From Cristatella mucedo (taxonomy: Eukaryota > Bryozoa > Phylactolaemata > Cristatellidae): 64,000 bases of DNA. A model generated the notes under the pieces. That model saw only the letters and a list, made by a program, of their open reading frames with translations. It was not told the DNA's origin and made no database searches. The position numbers and the translations under genes were made by a program. The DNA is taken from the NCBI GenBank assembly GCA_009760855.2, contig WPIO01000055.1, positions 186,001 to 250,000 on the forward strand. Reading direction: 5' to 3'. Every line of letters starts with the position of its first letter. Positions within the stretch are counted from its first letter, which is position 1. This document shows positions 1-64,000 of this stretch, piece by piece.

Positions 1-83
1 GCATATATTTGAAGGGAGAGCATTATTTTCGTGACGCATAGCACCGACGCACTGACCTAGCTTGCCCTCATCAACCCCCTCTT

Positions 84-380
84 GTAATGTATCTCCGTCT
101 GTAACTCCACAAAGTCATAAAGACCATGTGGGTGTTACGAAGGAAAGTTTTGTATAGTGCACTCACAGCCTAAGCGGCTTTCGGTACGAATTCGGTAGCC
201 AACAGACTTCGTCTCGTGCAAAAAGAGAAAGTGGGAAGCATAGCAGAGTCGGGAGAGCAGTTGAGGTAGTGAGTAGCATGGAAGTAGCGGCTCAGGACCG
301 CTGGAAAGGATGAGCCATAGTCGACAGCAGGAGAGTAGTTGTCGTTGTGCAAGAATTGTGGAAGCGAGTTCTACAGTTTG
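84..380 (-). repeat. LINE-B 3' end fragment
   Basis: On the minus strand this encodes the C-terminus of an L2/CR1-like reverse transcriptase protein (NDNYSPAVDYGSSFPAVLSR, THYLNCSPDSAML) followed by its 3' UTR ending ...GGAGATACATTACA. It is 5' truncated at about 380 and resembles the copies at 16030, 30203, 41815 and 49314. Confidence 0.85.
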
Positions 381-1887
381 TTGTGAGTAATGAAAGCTTT
401 AAGTACTCGGTCAGTGTTCTTACGGTCAGCTTACTGCCTTAGTGCCCTGGACATTTTATTTTTAGACTAATAATATCCGATTAATATTTTAGACTTTGAT
501 TTTTCTTGGGTTTGGGCTTTTACATCATTTGATCGGGATCTGTAAATGGTGCTTTTAGGACCTTGACAGCTGTCAGTGTGCCTAAACAGATCTTGGTTAA
601 TAACGGCTTAAATGTAAACTTAATCCCCTTCATATCCCGCGAATCGTCTAGAATAATCTTTCACAAACTGATTCCCAATGAATAAGCCCTCTTAAAGCAG
701 ACCAGGAAGAAACAGCGATTTACTAACTGCCGATGGCTATGATGAGTAAAAATATGGAAGACCGACTTTCAGGCCAATAAACTATAACCGGAGTTCAATC
801 GATTCAGAGGCAATGGCTCTCTTAGAGGTTCGCCAGTGGCTGCAGCTTACATGAGACAGCTAACGATAGGTCTCACTTAAAACAATGCCTCAGCACTTCC
901 GGTTGCATCAGAGAGAAAGGTGGTTTACAGCAATCCGTGTAAACATATGTATGGAAAGTAACAAAATCAGAAATTGCATAGAGTGGCCGATCCCACCTGA
1001 GCCCCTTTGATGCTATCAGGTTTATAGTGACCTTTGGTTGTACTGTTAATTAGTACATTCTGAAAGGATTCCATGCTTCTTTTGAGAGCCACTGTGGTCT
1101 CCATTTCGGGCTCAGTAGTTGCTATTTTCTAAACTCAAATGAGAAAATCTCCACCGGGTCTATGTTTAGCGAAAGCTTTTAATAACTTGGTCGAGGGACT
1201 GCTTCCGGTGTGAATATCTCTTAAAAATAGTTTTCCAAATCTTGTTCAGGTCATTTGCCAAGCACTGCAGCTTCAGATTGCTTTTATAACACGTGCGTCG
1301 TTTGAAAGACAGCGGTTTTCTATTATGTTTTCCCTGGGCATGCATCCCTTTGCAGAGTTTGCTTAGTCGAGTCGGGGGGGGGGGAGGGAGACGGAAGTCA
1401 AACCCTGCCGATGAGCGGTCGAGAGATGCAGCTTTTTCAGTGTGAGGCTAAAGAGACTTGTAAGAAGCTTTGATTCGCAGACCAGCCTCAAGGCTCATCA
1501 CTGCAGCAGCCACTGTACACGTGATTGCCTTTGCCTGAGCCATTGCACGTTGACCAATCTCCATTAGCAAATGGCTGCCCATAATGCCCCTGTTACCACA
1601 GCGTCACCATTCTTGCTAAATTAATAGCAGTGTGAATGCTATTAGGGTGACCGATACTTGGGGATGACCTATGCCTGACCGATGCTTGCATGATGCCCAC
1701 CCAATCAGCATGGAGGCATCACCTGGTGTGGCAAAGCTCCAATGATTGACTGATCCTCTGCTGTGCCCTGGGGGGGGGGGGGCTCCCAATGTGGTCGTTG
1801 GGAGCATGCTGTGCCAATCTGTGCCAGTCTGTGCCGTTTATGCAGTCGGTAGCCTGTGCAAACGTGCATGTGCGTGTGCGGCGCACG

Positions 1888-1889
<2 letters not shown>
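381..1889. other. Intronic or upstream sequence, no gene seen
   Basis: Mixed-composition sequence with short G runs near 1374 and 1770. I recognised no exon, RNA gene or repeat family here. If the gene's signal-peptide exon is within the window it would lie in 1-4965, but I could not identify it. Confidence 0.5.

Positions 1890-1890
<1 letters not shown>

Positions 1891-1970
<80 letters not shown>
1891..1970. repeat. (GT)n microsatellite, about 40 units
   Basis: An almost uninterrupted GT dinucleotide tract. It creates open frames of alternating Cys-Val or His-Thr that are not genes. Confidence 0.97.
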
Positions 1971-1971
<1 letters not shown>

Positions 1972-2507
1972 TGCATGGGTGAGTGACAGATAAGCAGGCA
2001 TCAGTCGGTGAGCATCACTAAGCTTTGCAGCAAGATAGTAACCCTGATAGTTGCTTAGCATTATTCATCCAACTGGCAAATAGCCTATTACTGTGAATGT
2101 ACATTAACCTTCAACCGAAGTGTTTGTGCAGGTAAGTGCCCAATCGCTGGGCTGTACAGCACCACCGAGTATTTCTAATATGGCAGAAGGTGACAGGGAG
2201 CTCGTGCACTTACAAAGGGATCTGTTTGCCTTTACAGCTTGATTGTTCCTTTCATTGATTCTGACTGACTCGGACTTTGGGCTGGAAACAAAGTCTGCCC
2301 TGCTGCTGCAGCTGCCAATCTTTGCTACTGCTGCTGCTATTGTTGCTGCAGCTACCACAGCCAGCCGTGCCGTAGCTGTTGTTACCACTGATTTGAAGAT
2401 AAATAGTTAGGACCCATATTCGCCTTTGCATGGCTTCTATAGTGGCCGAGGCGAGATTCTGTGGCAAGCTTACCCACTAGCGGCATGCAAACACTGCAGT
2501 TTTGTTT

Positions 2508-2866
2508 ATAATAATAATAATAATGATAATTCACTTGATAAAGCGCCCTCAGAGAACTTAATCTCTCTCTAGGCGCTTTACATTTGCTGCAAAGTAAAAT
2601 GCAATTGAATGGTAAGTAAAATCATGCTTGAAAAACAAACAAAACGAATAACATGGTTAGGGGTGACATGCACAGGGTCAGCATGCAAATGTGGTTAGTG
2701 GCAGCATGCACAGTGTCAGCACGCATAAGCACATCGAGGACGAATCACAGGGACCCGCTAAATGCTGTCCTAAATAGGTGTGTTTTTAGGTTCCTTTTAA
2801 ATGTAGTCAGGTCGGGGGATGTTCTGACGCAGGTCGGGAGGGAGTTCCAGGCTGTGGGAGCATGAT
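2508..2866 (-). repeat. LINE-A 3' end
   Basis: It begins with the (ATA)n complement of the (ATT)n tail, then the conserved stem (GATAAAGCGCCCTCAGAGAA / TCTAGGCGCTTTACATTTGC) and the end of the RT ORF (NHRDPLNAVL region read on +). It is nearly the same as the copies at 22685 and 57760. Confidence 0.88.
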
Positions 2867-3021
2867 GAAATGTTTGGTAGTTCATTCGATACCACCACCA
2901 GCAGCATTACAGTGATGAATGCTCGGCACAGAACTTGGTCACGCTTAATTTTGTGGCTCAAAGGCTATCTGAAAGAACACGTACATCCAACCTGAGTGTA
3001 TGTATGCATGTGCAAAGACGC

Positions 3022-3022
3022 G

Positions 3023-3054
<32 letters not shown>

Positions 3055-3146
3055 CACAGACACACACACGGACGCACGCACGGACGCACGCACGGACGCA
3101 CGCACGGACGCAAGCACGGACGCAAGCACGGACGCACGCATGCATG
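3022..3146. repeat. (CA)n followed by (GGACGCAC)n simple repeats
   Basis: A CA tract to about 3070 passes into an 8-bp tandem repeat of GCACGGAC type to about 3140. The direct-repeat organisation explains the Thr-His and Ala-Arg open frames. Confidence 0.93.
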
Positions 3147-3199
3147 CACACATCACACTTTTACAATTACGGGCAAGCGTGGGTATTAAAGAATATTAA

Positions 3200-4130
3200 T
3201 TTGATTACTCATGCTATGCTACGGACGTAGGAGCATAGCTTTAATCAGAGAATGCCAGAAAAGCTGAGAGCCACATTTACTGGCTCACACACGTTGATCT
3301 GTAAACTGTACATACATTCATAAGCTAGTAGATCATGCATCAAGGTACACAGGTATACCAGGTAAACGTATGTACAGATGCAGATATTTTTTGGATGTAC
3401 CATATCTACAGGGATCTATCTACATGTCCTTACCCAAGGTTTTTGTCTATGTTTAAACATTTATATTCACCATGTAAATGTACACCCGAACACACAAACA
3501 CACAGGCACACGCACATATACACCTGCATTATATGCACGGTACATTATATATGCACATTGCATGGAATATAGGTACGGTCTACATTACATAATTTATTGA
3601 GCAATTATTGTCTAACCATCTAGGCTGTCTACAAATGTGCAACGTTTATAATAATACAAGAGAGGCCTGTGAAGTTATGTGCAGGGTTATATGCTTATGC
3701 ATGTTATAGATGCTGCAAAGGCTTGCAAGTTAGTGGTTATAGAGAAGGATATCGATTAATTTACATTTTTAAACCTCACCAACCAGTCTTCGCATTTGTT
3801 GCTCGATGAGCAACCTATTGGTCATGGGATCGGTGATCGTGATCGCTCGATCGGTGATCGTGAGATACTAGATTTGATTTCGTGCCTAGATCTCGTCACA
3901 TTTTGCTTACACGGATTGTACAGCAGGCAGCACTTGGGCTTTGCGTTCGTGAGGAATCCGAAGCAAGAGTGCCTCAGGCTGGCGGCAATTCAAAGCCAGC
4001 CAGAAAAGACCATTCGGTAGTCGAGGCAGCAGCAGTTGAATGCCAGTCTCTCCCGGGAAATTACCCAATGCTTTGCCGCGCATCGGTAGGGGTGAGCAGC
4101 AGCAGAAGACAAGCAGGCAAAGGATGGCTC
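3200..4130. other. Intronic sequence, nothing recognised
   Basis: AT-rich sequence with short CACA motifs near 3500 and a small direct repeat of GATCGGTGATCGTGA at 3829-3865. No exon or RNA gene was identified. Confidence 0.5.
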
Positions 4131-4132
4131 AT

Positions 4133-4300
4133 TAATAATAAAAATAATAATAATGATGCACTTGATAAAGCGCCCTCAGAGAACTCAATCTCCTTCTAGG
4201 CGCTTTACATTTGCTGCAAAGGGAAGCGCGATTGAATGGTGAGTAATATCATGCTTGATAAACATGGATAACATGGTTAGGGGTGACATGCACGATCAAT
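4133..4300 (-). repeat. LINE-A 3' tail fragment
   Basis: It carries (ATA)n, then the GATAAAGCGCCCTCAGAGAA stem and CTAGGCGCTTTACATTTGCT, ending near GGGGTGACATGCAC where the copy is truncated. Confidence 0.88.
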
Positions 4301-4965
4301 TCAATAGCTTCAGAGGGACCTGAGCAGTTTCACTGCTTGCACCATAATGCTTGCAGCGGGTCGACGAAGTATCGGCTTAGCTAACTAGCTCGAACCCAAG
4401 ACCTGTGCAACACGAAGCACATCGAAAAGTCGAAACTGGCATAAGGCCCAGCGGCATCGGCTGCTCACCAAATAAATGCTGTTGGACAGGGTCACCGCAA
4501 TGGCACCTCGGTTGAGCTCCGATGAGATGCAGAGATCCCTGAGCAAACAGTGGTGGTGCTCCATCGTGCACAGCTGGCACGCACGAGAGCATGACCGAGG
4601 CGCCAGTGGCAGGTCTGTCACTGGCGCTTTGGTCTACCACTGGCGCCTCGTGCAGCGTAGTAGCGCCTGCAAGCTTAAAGTGCTTGCAGTCAAGCTTTGC
4701 CAATAAATTAGATTGCACACAATGGCCGGCAAGAAATGGCTGCACGGACGATGCTTACGAAATCGACGAATTCAGTGCAGTTGATTTGATGATGCTGCCA
4801 CTGTTCTGAGCAGCTTGTTTGCTGCTGCCTTCACCGAAACATGGAGCTTAGAGACTGGGGGGGGGGGCTGGTACAACGAGAACAGTGGACTTACAAAGCG
4901 CAGTGACTTCTCGACGCAGTCTACGACGTGGACCAATTTTCTTACCGCATATTTTTGGTTTGCAG

Positions 4966-63930
<58,965 letters not shown>

Positions 63931-64000
63931 GTAAGTATGAGTGAGAGCACAGTCAGGTGAGCTACTGGGTATACTTACGGAATACCGTCCGTTCCCCAGC

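Noticed and set aside
3022-3146. Possible CRISPR-like direct repeats
   Set aside because: Simple 8-bp tandem repeat without spacers in a eukaryotic intron.

Overview
The window is one strand-consistent piece of a large animal (metazoan, most likely invertebrate) nuclear gene, heavily loaded with repeats. On the + strand I could place 29 short exons between 4966 and 63930. They read in order as a voltage-gated calcium channel alpha-2/delta subunit, closest in wording to the alpha2delta-3/-4 type. Almost all junctions are canonical AG/GT with matching codon phases. The identified exons encode about 1000 residues: the VWA_N region, the VWA domain with its DxSxS metal site, the Cache-like region and much of the Cys-containing C-terminal half. 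The signal-peptide exon(s) lie upstream or were not recognised. The extreme C-terminus (Cys-rich delta part and membrane/GPI anchor) lies beyond the right edge. One exon between 23810 and 27031 is required by phase but was not found. The phylum cannot be fixed from the sequence alone.

Introns make up over 95% of the window. (1) 1-14872 is simple-sequence rich: (GT)n, (CA)n, a 50-unit (CAG)n just after exon 1, (GA)n, and about 730 bp of (CT)n. It also holds L2/CR1-like LINE 3' ends and two tRNA-derived SINEs. (2) 14987-23678 holds exons 2-5 among degraded LINE reverse transcriptase copies, nested insertions and a GA tract that starts at the exon 4 donor. (3) 23811-35196 holds the VWA exons. 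One intron carries a roughly 3.2 kb Tigger/pogo DNA transposon with recognisable terminal inverted repeats, itself interrupted by an antisense LINE. (4) 35197-48754 holds the Cache-region exons, including a 17-nt microexon and a 51-nt possible cassette exon, together with SINEs and a 36-bp minisatellite split by a SINE. (5) 48755-64000 holds the C-terminal exons, two further LINE copies (one spanning endonuclease to 3' tail) and several SINEs.

Four main interspersed families recur. LINE-A has an L2/CR1-like RT and a 3' end with the GTAAAGCGCCTAGA...AGGGCGCTTTATCAA hairpin followed by (ATT)n. LINE-B is a related RT with a GGAGATACAT(ACAT)n end. SINE-1 has a tRNA-like head plus a tail resembling that of LINE-A. 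SINE-2 has a tRNA-like head and an AAATCAGCTAATATTTATT tail. I see no second host protein gene, no standalone tRNA or rRNA gene, no CRISPR array and no bacterial-type operon. Boundaries of repeats are estimated by eye, to within about 10-30 bp.
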